From: Mesorhizobium sp.
Lineage (GTDB): Bacteria > Pseudomonadota > Alphaproteobacteria > Rhizobiales > Rhizobiaceae
Assembly (NCBI GenBank): GCA_019635735.1
Contig: JAHBYX010000004.1
Span: forward strand, 277,647-341,646
DNA length: 64,000 nt
Direction of reading: 5' to 3'
Position numbers and translations under genes: made by a program. Below are positions 30,247 to 39,297 of the stretch, in pieces (within the stretch, counting starts at the first letter, position 1; each line of letters opens with the position of its first letter). The notes below the pieces were generated by a model that was not told where the DNA came from, did not search any database, and was given only the letters and a program-made list of their open reading frames with translations.

Positions 30247-31932
30247 CTAGCGCTGCAGCTTGACGCCCAGGAAGACGTTGTGGACCTCCGTGTCCCGGTC
30301 GGGCAGGGTGCTGGTGAGCTGCTCGTAGCGGTAGCGGCCGGTCAGGCCCGCATAGCGGTTGAGCCACCAGGTGAGCGAGGTTTCGCCGCGCAAGGTCAGA
30401 TCGTGGTCGGCCGTCGAGGCGTAATCGCGCCATGACGCCCCCAGCGACGCGTCCAGGGACAGGTTGGCGCGAATCTCCCGCTTGAGCGACACGGTTCCGG
30501 AATAGAGGATCGAGCCGCTCTCGCCCGCCGTCGTGGTGCCCTCGACCTCGGTCGAGGCGTTGAAGCCGACGGTCGTGCCGCGCTCGGGCGACCAGGACAG
30601 TTCCGCGCTCGTGGACATTCCCGAAATGCCCGACAAGGCGGCGTCGTCGAACTCTTCGGTGACATAGCCGAGCGCCAATTCGCCGGTCAGCTTCTCGCCA
30701 AGGTCAATTTCGGTGCCGAGCCGCGCGGCCATGCGGTCCGACGAGCGCTGGTAACCGCCGCTGTCGATCTTCTGATCGTAGACGCGGCGGCCGTATTCGA
30801 GTTCGACGAAGGGCGTGAATGCCGGAGAGATCTCGTAGCCGGTGCGCAGGATGCCGGTGAGTAGCGTCGAGTTGCGCTCCTCCTGCGAGAGAGTTCCGCC
30901 GCCTTCGAGTTCTGCATCACTGTAGTCGAGCCGGAGAAGGTTCCCGCTCGCAGCGAAGCGGAACTTGCCGACGTCCTTTTCCAGTCCGAGGCTTCCGGTG
31001 AGTTCCTGCCGGATCGGGCGCGACGTGACGGTCGCGGGAAGTTCCACCGGCGAATCCGCGTCCTCGCGGCGGAGCGAATAGCCGAACTTGCCGATGCCGC
31101 GAAGTTCCTCGCTGATGTCGAGATTGAGCGTCGCATCCACACCTGCCGACGGGTCCGTGACCGGTTCGCCGTCGATCGATTTCCGGTAGGTGCCGTAGGC
31201 GTTGATGTTGGCGGAATGTCGCGACCAATCCGACACCGCGTTGAGGCGCAAGGTGGTCTCGGAGAGCACCGCCGGTTTCGGCACCGGGCTGTAGGTCGCG
31301 TTCGAGGTCCAGGTCACGCCCTGTTCGAGGGTCGTGACGACGTTGAACGTGCCGAGCCGCAGGCCGAGCGGAGCATAGGGGTTCTCTTCAGCTTCCAATT
31401 TGGGTGTCTCGATGGCTGCCGTGCGGACGTTCTCGGCCTCGGCGCGGATGTTCCGCTCCTCGTCTTCCGAATCGACCTTCTCGGCGCGAGGATTTGCCGG
31501 GGTGGGTTCCTCTTCCTCCGCAGCCGGCTCGTCCGCCTTGGCCTCCGGTTCCTTTTCGCGCCGCCGCACGCCGGTGGGCGTCTCGGGCTTCTCCGGCTCG
31601 CCCAGGGAGTTGGCATCGGTCGGAGGGTCGGGGAACAGCGTCGTGAGCGTGTCCGCCTCGGGCGTCTCCTCGCCCTCGGTGGCACGCGGGCCTTCGGGAA
31701 CATAGGCCGGATTGGCTGCCTGCTGCTGCTCTTCCTGAGTGGGCGTCACCGGATAGAGCGGAGACGGGCGGGAAACGAGTTCGCGCCGGACATCGGCTTC
31801 CGTGACCTCGCCGCGGAGACCCGCGTTCTGCGCCGCTGCCGGATGCACCACGATCAGAACGGCCGCGCCCGCGGCGAGCAGCAGGGCGCGCCGGCGCAAC
31901 AGTCTCGACGAGGGGATTCGGATACGCGGCAT
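30247..31932 (-). CDS. Outer-membrane beta-barrel protein (BBP2-like)
   Basis: 561 residues from ATG 31932. Signal peptide 'RRALLLAAGAAVLIVVHPAAA'-like, then a long Pro/Glu-rich periplasmic region (about residues 40-180, e.g. 'EEEQPTP'-like tracts). The C-terminal 380 residues are amphipathic strands of alternating polarity ending 'VFLGVKLQR', as expected of an outer-membrane barrel. The family is common in Rhizobiales and of unknown cargo; the neighbours galU and kdsD suggest a surface-polysaccharide or LPS context. Confidence 0.8.
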   Translation of the reverse strand: MPRIRIPSSRLLRRRALLLAAGAAVLIVVHPAAAQNAGLRGEVTEADVRRELVSRPSPLYPVTPTQEEQQQAANPAYVPEGPRATEGEETPEADTLTTLFPDPPTDANSLGEPEKPETPTGVRRREKEPEAKADEPAAEEEEPTPANPRAEKVDSEDEERNIRAEAENVRTAAIETPKLEAEENPYAPLGLRLGTFNVVTTLEQGVTWTSNATYSPVPKPAVLSETTLRLNAVSDWSRHSANINAYGTYRKSIDGEPVTDPSAGVDATLNLDISEELRGIGKFGYSLRREDADSPVELPATVTSRPIRQELTGSLGLEKDVGKFRFAASGNLLRLDYSDAELEGGGTLSQEERNSTLLTGILRTGYEISPAFTPFVELEYGRRVYDQKIDSGGYQRSSDRMAARLGTEIDLGEKLTGELALGYVTEEFDDAALSGISGMSTSAELSWSPERGTTVGFNASTEVEGTTTAGESGSILYSGTVSLKREIRANLSLDASLGASWRDYASTADHDLTLRGETSLTWWLNRYAGLTGRYRYEQLTSTLPDRDTEVHNVFLGVKLQR

Positions 31933-32072
31933 GACCACTCGAGATTGCCACGGCGCGGGTTGCGCCATGCTTACCGAACCGTAAACAACGATGGTTAATG
32001 GACGGTTGAAGCCACTCCTCCGCTTTCAAACAACGTTGGACAGGATCGGGACGACGCGGTAATCCGGGCGCC

Positions 32073-33071
32073 ATGCATGCAGGCCTGAAACGCAAGACCG
32101 TCGACCGTTCCGCCGCGATTCGATCGGCGGTGCGGACGATCACGACCGAACAGGCCGGCATGGCCGCGCTGGCGGCGGCACTCGACAACGGGCTCGCCGA
32201 ACCGTTCGCGGAAGCGGTCGCAAAGATTTCCGGCATCACCGGCAGGGTGATCGTCACGGGCGTCGGCAAGAGCGGTCATATCGGCGCCAAGATTGCCGCC
32301 ACGCTCGCCTCCACGGGCACGCCCGCCTTCTTCGTCCACCCGGCGGAGGCCAATCACGGCGACCTCGGCATGATCGCGGGCGACGACGTGGTTATTGCGA
32401 TGTCATGGTCGGGCGAGAGCGCGGAGCTGAAAGGCATCGTTGCCTATACGCGCCGCTTCGCCATTCCATTGGTCGGCGTCACCTCCAACGAGGGTTCGGC
32501 GCTCGCGCGCGAGTCCGACGTGGTGCTCTGCCTGCCGCGCGCCCCGGAGGCCTGCCCGCACGGCCTGGCGCCGACGACATCGACACTGCTCCAGCTTGCG
32601 ATCGGCGATGCGATCGCCGTGGCGCTGCTGGAGGCGAGGGGCTTTACCGCGGACCACTTCCGCACGTTCCACCCGGGCGGACAGCTGGGCGCCAACCTGA
32701 CGCAAGTTTCCGAGATCATGCGCACGGGCGACCGCATTCCGCTCGCGGCGCGCGGGACGAAGATGCCCGAAGCGGTGATGACGCTGTCGCGGCTCAAAGT
32801 CGGCTGTGTTTGCATTCTCGAAAATGACGGCACTCTTGCCGGGATCGTTACCGACGGCGACGTCGCGCGCAACCTGCATCGCGACCTTCGCGACATCCCG
32901 GTCGACGATATCATGACGACGTCGCCGAAGACGATCGCGCCCGATACGCTTGCCGGCACGGCGATCGCGATGCTGAACGACCACAGCATCAGCGCGCTCG
33001 TGGTCACCGTGGACAACCGCCCGGTCGGCGTCGTCCATTTCCACGACCTGCTGAGGATCGGCGCGGCCTGA
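32073..33071 (+). CDS. kdsD: D-arabinose-5-phosphate isomerase (KdsD/KpsF family)
   Basis: 332 residues. The SIS domain includes 'VIVTGVGKSGHIGAKIAATL', 'HPAEANHGDLGMI', 'VVIAMSWSGESAELKGIV' and 'ALAPTTST'-type 'HGLAPTTSTLLQLAIGDA', and two CBS domains follow ('VGCVCILENDGTLAGIVTDG', 'ALVVTVDNRPVGVVHFHDLL'). It converts ribulose-5-phosphate to arabinose-5-phosphate, the first step to Kdo in LPS. The start ATG 32073 is consistent with family length. Convergent with nfeD, six bases apart. Confidence 0.93.
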   Translation: MHAGLKRKTVDRSAAIRSAVRTITTEQAGMAALAAALDNGLAEPFAEAVAKISGITGRVIVTGVGKSGHIGAKIAATLASTGTPAFFVHPAEANHGDLGMIAGDDVVIAMSWSGESAELKGIVAYTRRFAIPLVGVTSNEGSALARESDVVLCLPRAPEACPHGLAPTTSTLLQLAIGDAIAVALLEARGFTADHFRTFHPGGQLGANLTQVSEIMRTGDRIPLAARGTKMPEAVMTLSRLKVGCVCILENDGTLAGIVTDGDVARNLHRDLRDIPVDDIMTTSPKTIAPDTLAGTAIAMLNDHSISALVVTVDNRPVGVVHFHDLLRIGAA

Positions 33072-33077
33072 CCGCCC

Positions 33078-33536
33078 TCAGATCGTCTCGACCGTCAGCT
33101 CACCCTGCGTGGCGCTTACGACGCGCACCCGCGTGCCCGGCTGGGCATCGGGGCCGACGACCTTCCAAACGGTGTCATCCAGCTTGATACGGCCGCGGCC
33201 TTCGCGGATCGGCTCTTCGAGCGTCGCCGTGCGGCCGACGAGTTGCGCGTCACGGCGGTTGAGCAACGGCTCGTCGCTGTCGGTCTCCCGCGCCTTGTTG
33301 ATGCGGTTGCCGAGATAGGCGGCGACGAGCGACAGCGCGAGGAAGACAAGCGTCTGCACCTGCCACGTCCAGACCGCCCAATCCCAGAACTGCAGCGACA
33401 GGGCGCCGACGATGATCGCCGCGATGCCGATCCAGAGCAGGAAGACACCCGGGACGAGAATCTCGAGCGCGAGCAGCACGAAGCCCAGAACCATCCAGTT
33501 CCAGGGACCGAGTTCGGCAAATATCCGTTCGAGCAT
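33078..33536 (-). CDS. NfeD-family membrane protein
   Basis: 152 residues. N-terminal hydrophobic segments ('WMVLGFVLLALEILVPGVFL', 'LWIGIAAIIVGALSL', 'VQTLVFLALSLVAAYLG') and a C-terminal OB-fold ('LVGRTATLEEPIREGRGRIK', 'DDTVWKVVGPDAQPGTRVRV'). The short NfeD form, which pairs with SPFH/stomatin proteins. It directly follows the SPFH gene on the same strand, the usual operon. Confidence 0.92.
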   Translation of the reverse strand: MLERIFAELGPWNWMVLGFVLLALEILVPGVFLLWIGIAAIIVGALSLQFWDWAVWTWQVQTLVFLALSLVAAYLGNRINKARETDSDEPLLNRRDAQLVGRTATLEEPIREGRGRIKLDDTVWKVVGPDAQPGTRVRVVSATQGELTVETI

Positions 33537-33574
33537 CCTTCACCTCCCTCAGGCGCGAGAACCTATCACCGCCC

Positions 33575-34528
33575 TCAGTTGCCGCCTTCCGGCGGAACCC
33601 GGGGAGTGCGGCCGGCGAGACGCTGCGCACCGGCGGTGCCTTCGGCGCGGAAGACTTCCTTGGCAATCTCGCCGATGCCGCCGAGCGTGCCGATCAGCGA
33701 CGATGCTTCCATCGGCATCAGGACGACCTTGCTGTTGGGCGCGGAGCCGATCTTGGCCAGTGCCTCGGTGTATCTCTGCGCCACGAAATAGTTGATCGCC
33801 TGGACATCGCCCTTGGCGATCGCCTCGGACACGACCTGAGTGGCGCGGGCCTCGGCCTCGGCTGCGCGCTCGCGCGCCTCGGCATCACGGAAGGCGGCTT
33901 CCTTGCGGCCTTCGGCCTCAAGCACCTGGGCCTGCTTCAAGCCTTCGGCGGCCAGGATTTGCGCGCGCTTGTCACGCTCGGCCATCATCTGTCGGGCCAT
34001 GGATTCCACCAGGTTCGCCGGCGGATTGATGTCCTTGATCTCGACGCGCGTCATCTTGATGCCCCAGGGGCTGGCCGCGTCGTCGACGATCTTTAGCAGG
34101 CGCTCGTTGATCGCGTCGCGGTTGGACAGGAGTTCGTCGAGGTCCATCGAGCCCATGACCGAGCGGATGTTGGTCATGGTGAGGTTGAGGATGGCGTTCT
34201 GCAGGCCGGAGACCTGGTAGGCGGCCTGCGGAGCGTTAAGCACCTGGTAGAAGGCGACGCCGTCGACTGCGACGATCGCGTTGTCGCGCGTGATCACTTC
34301 CTGGGTAGGGACGTCGAGCACCTGCTCCATCATGTTCATCTTCGCACCGAGGCGGTCGATGAACGGAATGATCAGGTTGAGGCCGGGGGACAGGGTGCGG
34401 GTGTAGCGGCCGAAGCGCTCGACCGTGTAGTTGTAGCCCTGCGGAACGGTCTTGATACCCGCGAAAATTAGCAGGAGCACAAGAACGACGAGGACCGGAA
34501 TCACGACGTCGAAGCCAGAAAAGCCCAT
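33575..34528 (-). CDS. SPFH-domain (stomatin/prohibitin-like, QmcA-type) membrane protein
   Basis: 317 residues. N-terminal membrane anchor '[20 protein letters not shown]', then the SPFH/Band-7 domain ('[20 protein letters not shown]', '[20 protein letters not shown]', '[20 protein letters not shown]') and an Ala/Glu-rich coiled coil ('[20 protein letters not shown]'). It forms large membrane-bound rings that scaffold microdomains or proteases such as FtsH. Co-transcribed with the NfeD gene. Confidence 0.93.
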   Translation of the reverse strand: MGFSGFDVVIPVLVVLVLLLIFAGIKTVPQGYNYTVERFGRYTRTLSPGLNLIIPFIDRLGAKMNMMEQVLDVPTQEVITRDNAIVAVDGVAFYQVLNAPQAAYQVSGLQNAILNLTMTNIRSVMGSMDLDELLSNRDAINERLLKIVDDAASPWGIKMTRVEIKDINPPANLVESMARQMMAERDKRAQILAAEGLKQAQVLEAEGRKEAAFRDAEARERAAEAEARATQVVSEAIAKGDVQAINYFVAQRYTEALAKIGSAPNSKVVLMPMEASSLIGTLGGIGEIAKEVFRAEGTAGAQRLAGRTPRVPPEGGN

Positions 34529-34651
34529 CTCAACCCCCTGTTCGTTCGGCCCGGCGCCAAGCGGCGCGCGGAACTGCTCGTATCCTAGCGATGTAATCGC
34601 CTTCCACCCGCCTTACAATCGCGGCACCGAACATTCCCCAGCGGAAAGGCT

Positions 34652-35863
34652 CTAATCGGGGAATCCGAAGATTGGGGCATTGGGATCCGTGCCGCCGTTC
34701 AGTTCGGTCCGGACGATCTCCGAGGCGATCCGCGAGAAGGTGATCCCATTCCCGCCATAGCCCATGACGGCGTGGATACGCGGGTGGCGGGGTGCCTTGG
34801 CAATGATCGGCAAGCCCGTGGACGTGGTGCCGAAGGAGCCGGTCCAGGCGAAATCTGGTGTGGCGTCGAGACCCGGCATCAACTTCTTCAGCTTTTCCGA
34901 AATGCGGGCGGTCTTCTCGCCGATCAGTTCGTCGCGCGCTCCTTCGTCCCGGAACTCCTCGTCCTCGCCGCCGCAGATGACGCGGCCGTCGACGGTCGTG
35001 CGCAGGTAGAGATAGGGGTCTGACGCTTCCCAGATGAAGGCCTGCTGGGGCCAGAGCACGGGTTTCTGCGGCCGTGTCGCGATGGCCCACGTCGAGACGA
35101 TGGAATGACCCTTCGGCGGGACGATCGAGGCAAGTTCGTAGCCGGTGGCGAGCACGACGTGCCGGGCCGAGATCGAGCGGCCGCTCTTGGTTCCCACCTC
35201 GACACCCGTGCTGGTCGATGAGAACGTTGCCGCTTCGACGGGCGTATAATAGCGCGCGCCGCGCGCGATCGCCGCCCCGTGCAGCCCGGCCGTCAGCTTG
35301 CGCGGATCGACGGCGAGATTGTCGGGGCTGACGATAGCAGCGTCACGGTCAATCCCAAAGCGGTCGCGCAACTGGCCGGCGGTCAGGTATTCGGCAAAGA
35401 GGCCGGCGGCCCGACGGGCTTCCGCTTCCTCGCGCAGGGCGCCGGGACCGAGCACGTTGCCGGCCAGCAACAGCGACGGGCGGGGCGCCTTTGCGCAGGC
35501 GATGCCCAGTTCGTCGATCCTCGCCGACAGGTTCGCCACGGCGAGACGGGAGCGGCGCCAGGCCGCCTGTGCCTTCGCCTTGCCAATCTTGCCGGAGAGA
35601 ATTGTCAGCGGCTGGTCGATCTCATACTGGACGAGCGCGGTGGTGGCGGGAGTGGAGCCGACGATCGCCCCGCGGCGATCGATGACGACGACGTCCAGAC
35701 CGTCCGCCGTCAGCGCTTCCGCGATCATTGCGCCGGAAATGCCCATGCCGACGACGAGGACGTCGGTCTTGATGTCGCGAACGAGTCTCTTGGTCTCCAC
35801 GCGCGGCGCGCGGTAGGCCATCCAGACCGGCTTTCCGGTCCGCAAGTCGAGTTTCCGGTTCAT
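34652..35863 (-). CDS. FAD-dependent oxidoreductase (DAO family)
   Basis: 403 residues. The Rossmann motif is 'VLVVGMGISGAMIAEALTAD' near residue 35, then 'VVVIDRRGAIVGSTPATTAL'. The substrate domain includes 'VVLATGYELASIVPPKGHS', and the C-terminal FAD contact is 'HAVMGYGGNGITFSRIAS'. Resembles glycine/D-amino-acid oxidase-like proteins. A trailing Rieske domain found in some relatives is absent. Substrate unknown. Lies between hemH and the SPFH operon on the same strand. Confidence 0.87.
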   Translation of the reverse strand: MNRKLDLRTGKPVWMAYRAPRVETKRLVRDIKTDVLVVGMGISGAMIAEALTADGLDVVVIDRRGAIVGSTPATTALVQYEIDQPLTILSGKIGKAKAQAAWRRSRLAVANLSARIDELGIACAKAPRPSLLLAGNVLGPGALREEAEARRAAGLFAEYLTAGQLRDRFGIDRDAAIVSPDNLAVDPRKLTAGLHGAAIARGARYYTPVEAATFSSTSTGVEVGTKSGRSISARHVVLATGYELASIVPPKGHSIVSTWAIATRPQKPVLWPQQAFIWEASDPYLYLRTTVDGRVICGGEDEEFRDEGARDELIGEKTARISEKLKKLMPGLDATPDFAWTGSFGTTSTGLPIIAKAPRHPRIHAVMGYGGNGITFSRIASEIVRTELNGGTDPNAPIFGFPD

Positions 35864-35933
35864 GAGACTACCCCGCTCAGCGACGCGTCAGAACGCGCCG
35901 AAGCTCAAGATGTTCCGGAGTGCCGGGGAGGCG

Positions 35934-36998
35934 TTAGATCCAGCCTTGGAGCTCGCGCCGCACGACCGTCTCGATCACCGCCATGCCTTCGGCGCTGTCG
36001 TTCAGGCACGGGATGTGTGCGAACTTTTCCCCGCCGGCGTGCAGGAAGACCTCGCGTACCTCTCCGTCGATTTCCTCGAGCGTCTCGATGCAGTCGGCCG
36101 AAAAGCCCGGATTGACGATGGCGATGCGCTTTATGCCTTCCTTGGCCAGCCTCTCGACGGTCTTGTCGGTGTAAGGCTGCAGCCACTCCTGGGCGCCGAA
36201 GCGCGACTGGAACGTGGTCTGCAGCCTGTGCTTGTCCCAGCCCAGCCGCTCGCGCAGCAGACGCGTCGTCTTGAGGCAGTGGCAATGATACGGGTCGCCC
36301 TTATCGAGATTCACCTTCGGCAGGCCGTGATAGGAGGCGAGCACCACCTCCGGCTCGAAATCGAGCGCCGCCAGGTGGCCGAGCAGCGACTGAGCCAGCG
36401 CATCGATATATACCGGCTCGTCATGGTAGGGCGGCACGGTGCGCACGGCCGGCGCGTTGCGGATCTTCATCAGGGCGCGAAACAGCTGGTCGTTGGCGGT
36501 CGCCGTGGTCGTCGCGGAATATTGCGGATAGAGCGGGAAGGTCAGGATACGGTCGCAACCCTCGGCGATAAGGCGGTCGAGCGCGCTGGCGGTGGATGGA
36601 TTGCCGTAGCGCATGCCCCATTCGACCGAAATGTCGGGATGCCCGGCAAGCTTTGCGGCGAGCTTTCCCGCCTGTCCCCGCGTGAAGGTGCGCAGCGGCG
36701 ACTCGTCGAGTTCGGTGTTCCAGATCTTGCGGTAGTTGGCACCGGTCTTCTGCGGTCGCGTGGTCAGGATGAAGAGGTTGAGGATCGGCTGCCAGACGAG
36801 CGGAGGTATCTCGATGACGCGCCTGTCGGAGAGAAACTCCTTCAGATAGCGCCGGACTGACCCGTAGTCCGTGCCGTCGGGCGTGCCGAGATTGACCAGC
36901 AGCACGCCGATCCGCCCCTTGCGCACGGGTGGATGTCCGGCAGGCAGCGGACCCGTCGCCTTGTATCCGGCCTGTCTCGTCAGTTCGGTCGTATCCAT
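35934..36998 (-). CDS. hemH: Ferrochelatase
   Basis: 354 residues from ATG 36998 ('MDTTELTRQAGYKAT'). 'GVLLVNLGTPDGTDYGSVRR', 'YLKEFLSDRRVIE', 'YPQYSATTTA', the catalytic His in 'VLASYHGLPK', and 'NPGFSADCIETLEEID' are the family motifs. It inserts ferrous iron into protoporphyrin IX, the last step of haem synthesis. The 'CHCLKTTRLL' segment is typical of the proteobacterial type. An earlier start at 37049 would add 17 residues and lacks support. Confidence 0.95.
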   Translation of the reverse strand: MDTTELTRQAGYKATGPLPAGHPPVRKGRIGVLLVNLGTPDGTDYGSVRRYLKEFLSDRRVIEIPPLVWQPILNLFILTTRPQKTGANYRKIWNTELDESPLRTFTRGQAGKLAAKLAGHPDISVEWGMRYGNPSTASALDRLIAEGCDRILTFPLYPQYSATTTATANDQLFRALMKIRNAPAVRTVPPYHDEPVYIDALAQSLLGHLAALDFEPEVVLASYHGLPKVNLDKGDPYHCHCLKTTRLLRERLGWDKHRLQTTFQSRFGAQEWLQPYTDKTVERLAKEGIKRIAIVNPGFSADCIETLEEIDGEVREVFLHAGGEKFAHIPCLNDSAEGMAVIETVVRRELQGWI

Positions 36999-37085
36999 CG
37001 CACAGCTCCGTATTGCGCCCTCACTTAGCCCGTGCAGGCCCGAATTCAATCCGACCGCGCCCGAGGCGGCTGCGGCAAAATGAAA

Positions 37086-37115
37086 CCGGGCCGTCCGAGG
37101 GTTCGGACGGCCCGG
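37086..37115 (-). terminator. Rho-independent terminator after the 5'-nucleotidase gene
   Basis: A perfect 13-bp inverted repeat CCGGGCCGTCCGA / TCGGACGGCCCGG with a four-base loop. Read on the minus strand it is followed by TTTCATTTT. It lies about 20 bases after the stop of the 37137-39173 gene. Confidence 0.85.
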
Positions 37116-37136
37116 CTGGTACTTGCTCGCGGAGCG

Positions 37137-39173
37137 TCAGCCCTTCGGCGGAATGGTCAGCGTGCCGCCGATCGGCAGCTTGTTCGGATTGAGGCCCGGG
37201 TTGGCTTCGGAGATCTTCTTCCACATGAAGCCGTCGCCGTAGATTTCCTTGGCGAGGTTCCAGTAGTTGTCGCCGGCGACGATCGTGTGCGTGCCCGGGG
37301 CGGCAGCCACGGCAGGCGCCGCCGCGGCAGGGGCTGCCGGGGCAGCGGTGGTCGTCGCAGCCGGCGCGGCTGGTGCTGCGGCAGGCGCTGCCTCGACCTT
37401 CGGCGGCTGGGTGGCAATGTCGGTGGCGGCGGCCGGCAGATCAGGCACCTTTGCCGGCTCGGCGGTTGCCGCCGGTGCGGGAGCCGCTGCCGGGCTAGGG
37501 GTTGCTGCGGGCGCCGGTGTCGCGGCCGGGGCAGGCGCGGCGGCTGGAGCAGCGGCTGCGGCCGGCGTCGCATCGGTGATGCGCCCGTCGAGCTTCGGCG
37601 TATAGGGCCGGTTGGCGGCGAGGTAGTCGGCGACCACCTGCTCGAGGCTCGGGCCGAAATCGTAGGCATTCTGCGCGTTCGAGGCGAACAGCTTGTAGCC
37701 GTCACCGCCGGCGCGGACGAAGTTGTTGGTCGCGATCGTGTAGACCTTGGCTTCGTCGATCGGCTTCCAGGCGCCGCCGTCCATCACCTCGAGCGACTTC
37801 AGGCGACCGCCGTTCGGCGCGACCGACTTGTCGAACGTATACTTGAGCCCCGCCACCTGCGGGAACTTGCCCTTGCCTTCCTCGATTTCGGAGAGGCCGG
37901 CCTCGATGGAGTCCTTGAGGTCCTTGCCGGTGAGCTGGAAGGTGGCGAGCGTGTTCTGGAAGGGCAGGACAGTGAGCACCTCGCCCATGGTGATGATACC
38001 CTGATCGATCGAGGCGCGGATGCCGCCGCCGTTCTGGATGGCGATGGTGACGCCCTGCGCTTTGGTACGGTCGAGCATCGCGTCAGCGATCAGATTGCCC
38101 ATCGTGCATTCGACCGCGCGGCAGGACTTGCGGTCGCCGTCGATCAGGGCGGTCGTTTCGGCGACTTCCTTGTTCTTCAGCTCCTCGATCGGTGCGCCGA
38201 GTTCCTTGATGCGGGCGAGCACGGCCTCGTCGGCCTTGATCGAATTGTCGAGGAAGAGCGGGTCGCCCTTGGCCTCCTTGACGACGCCGTTGTCGTCGAA
38301 GGTGACCATGAACTCGCCGAGATACTTCGAGTAGGACGCAGCCTGCGTCACCGGCACCTTGTAGCCGCCCGGGTTGTCGATCATCGTCGGATAAGGCCCC
38401 TCGGCCTTCGCGTCGGTGTTCGACAGGAGCGAGTGCGAATGGCCGCCCACGACCACGTCGACGCCCGGGATCTTGGCGATCAGTTCCTTGTCGCGCGGAT
38501 AGCCGACATGGGTCAGTGCGATGATCTTGTTGACGCCCTCGGCCTCCAGTTTCTTCACCTCGGCGGTGATGGTGGCGATGTCGTCCTCGATCGCGATGTT
38601 CGGTCCGGGGGAGGCGATCTCGGGCGTGTCGGTCGTGACGGCGCCGACGATGCCGATCTTCTGGCCGCCGACTTCCAGCACCAGCGACGGCTTGATGCGG
38701 TCGACGATGGTCGATGCAGACGCGGCCTTCACGTTGGCGCTGAGCACGGGGAACTTGACCACGTCGAGGAAGCCCTTGAGCGCGGGCTCGCCGTCGTCGA
38801 ACTCATGGTTGCCGACGGTCATGGCGTCGAACTTCATCAGGTTGAGGAACTCCGCCTCCACCGCGCCCTTGTAGGTCGCGTAGAACAGCGAGCCCTGGAA
38901 ATTGTCACCGCCGTTAAGAAGTAGAACGTTCTGGCCCTCGAGCGCCTTGCGGCGGTCGGCAATGGCTGTCACCAGGCGCGCCGCGCCGCCGATGCACTCG
39001 CCCTTGCCCTCTTCCTCGGCCGAACAGGTCGATTCATACTTGTTGTTGCTCTCGATACGGCTGTGCCAGTCGTTGATGTGCAGGATGTTCAGCGTGTAGT
39101 CGGCGAAGGACGCCGCTGTGGACATCGCCAGTACAGAGGCAGACAGCGCTCCGATCAGTGCTGTTTTACGCAT
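37137..39173 (-). CDS. Exported 5'-nucleotidase/metallophosphatase with C-terminal LysM domain
   Basis: 678 residues from ATG 39173. Signal peptide 'ALIGALSASVLAMSTAASFA'. The metallophosphatase domain has 'LNILHINDWHSRIE', 'LLNGGDNFQGSLF', 'VGNHEFDDGEPAL' and 'VVVGGHSHSLL', and the UshA C-terminal substrate domain has 'TMGNLIADAML' and 'NGGGIRASIDQG'. A long Ala/Pro linker (about residues 515-625) is followed by LysM ('HTIVAGDNYWNLAKEIYGDG', 'IGGTLTIPPKG'). It dephosphorylates periplasmic nucleotides. The LysM tail should tether it to peptidoglycan, unusual for UshA. Confidence 0.92.
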   Translation of the reverse strand: MRKTALIGALSASVLAMSTAASFADYTLNILHINDWHSRIESNNKYESTCSAEEEGKGECIGGAARLVTAIADRRKALEGQNVLLLNGGDNFQGSLFYATYKGAVEAEFLNLMKFDAMTVGNHEFDDGEPALKGFLDVVKFPVLSANVKAASASTIVDRIKPSLVLEVGGQKIGIVGAVTTDTPEIASPGPNIAIEDDIATITAEVKKLEAEGVNKIIALTHVGYPRDKELIAKIPGVDVVVGGHSHSLLSNTDAKAEGPYPTMIDNPGGYKVPVTQAASYSKYLGEFMVTFDDNGVVKEAKGDPLFLDNSIKADEAVLARIKELGAPIEELKNKEVAETTALIDGDRKSCRAVECTMGNLIADAMLDRTKAQGVTIAIQNGGGIRASIDQGIITMGEVLTVLPFQNTLATFQLTGKDLKDSIEAGLSEIEEGKGKFPQVAGLKYTFDKSVAPNGGRLKSLEVMDGGAWKPIDEAKVYTIATNNFVRAGGDGYKLFASNAQNAYDFGPSLEQVVADYLAANRPYTPKLDGRITDATPAAAAAPAAAPAPAATPAPAATPSPAAAPAPAATAEPAKVPDLPAAATDIATQPPKVEAAPAAAPAAPAATTTAAPAAPAAAAPAVAAAPGTHTIVAGDNYWNLAKEIYGDGFMWKKISEANPGLNPNKLPIGGTLTIPPKG

Positions 39174-39297
39174 TTCGTTCGTCTCCCATTGTTCGCCGGA
39201 CCATCTTCTAGCGGGGCCAGGTGTCAGCGATATTGCAAATCCAGAGCCGGCAATGTCACACCGGCAAATCAACGATGCAAGCGGATTCCAGCCGCCG

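Noticed and set aside
37032..38924. A 630-codon plus-strand frame opposite the 5'-nucleotidase
   Set aside because: Gly/Arg-rich low-complexity antisense of the Ala/Pro linker; no domain or ribosome site.
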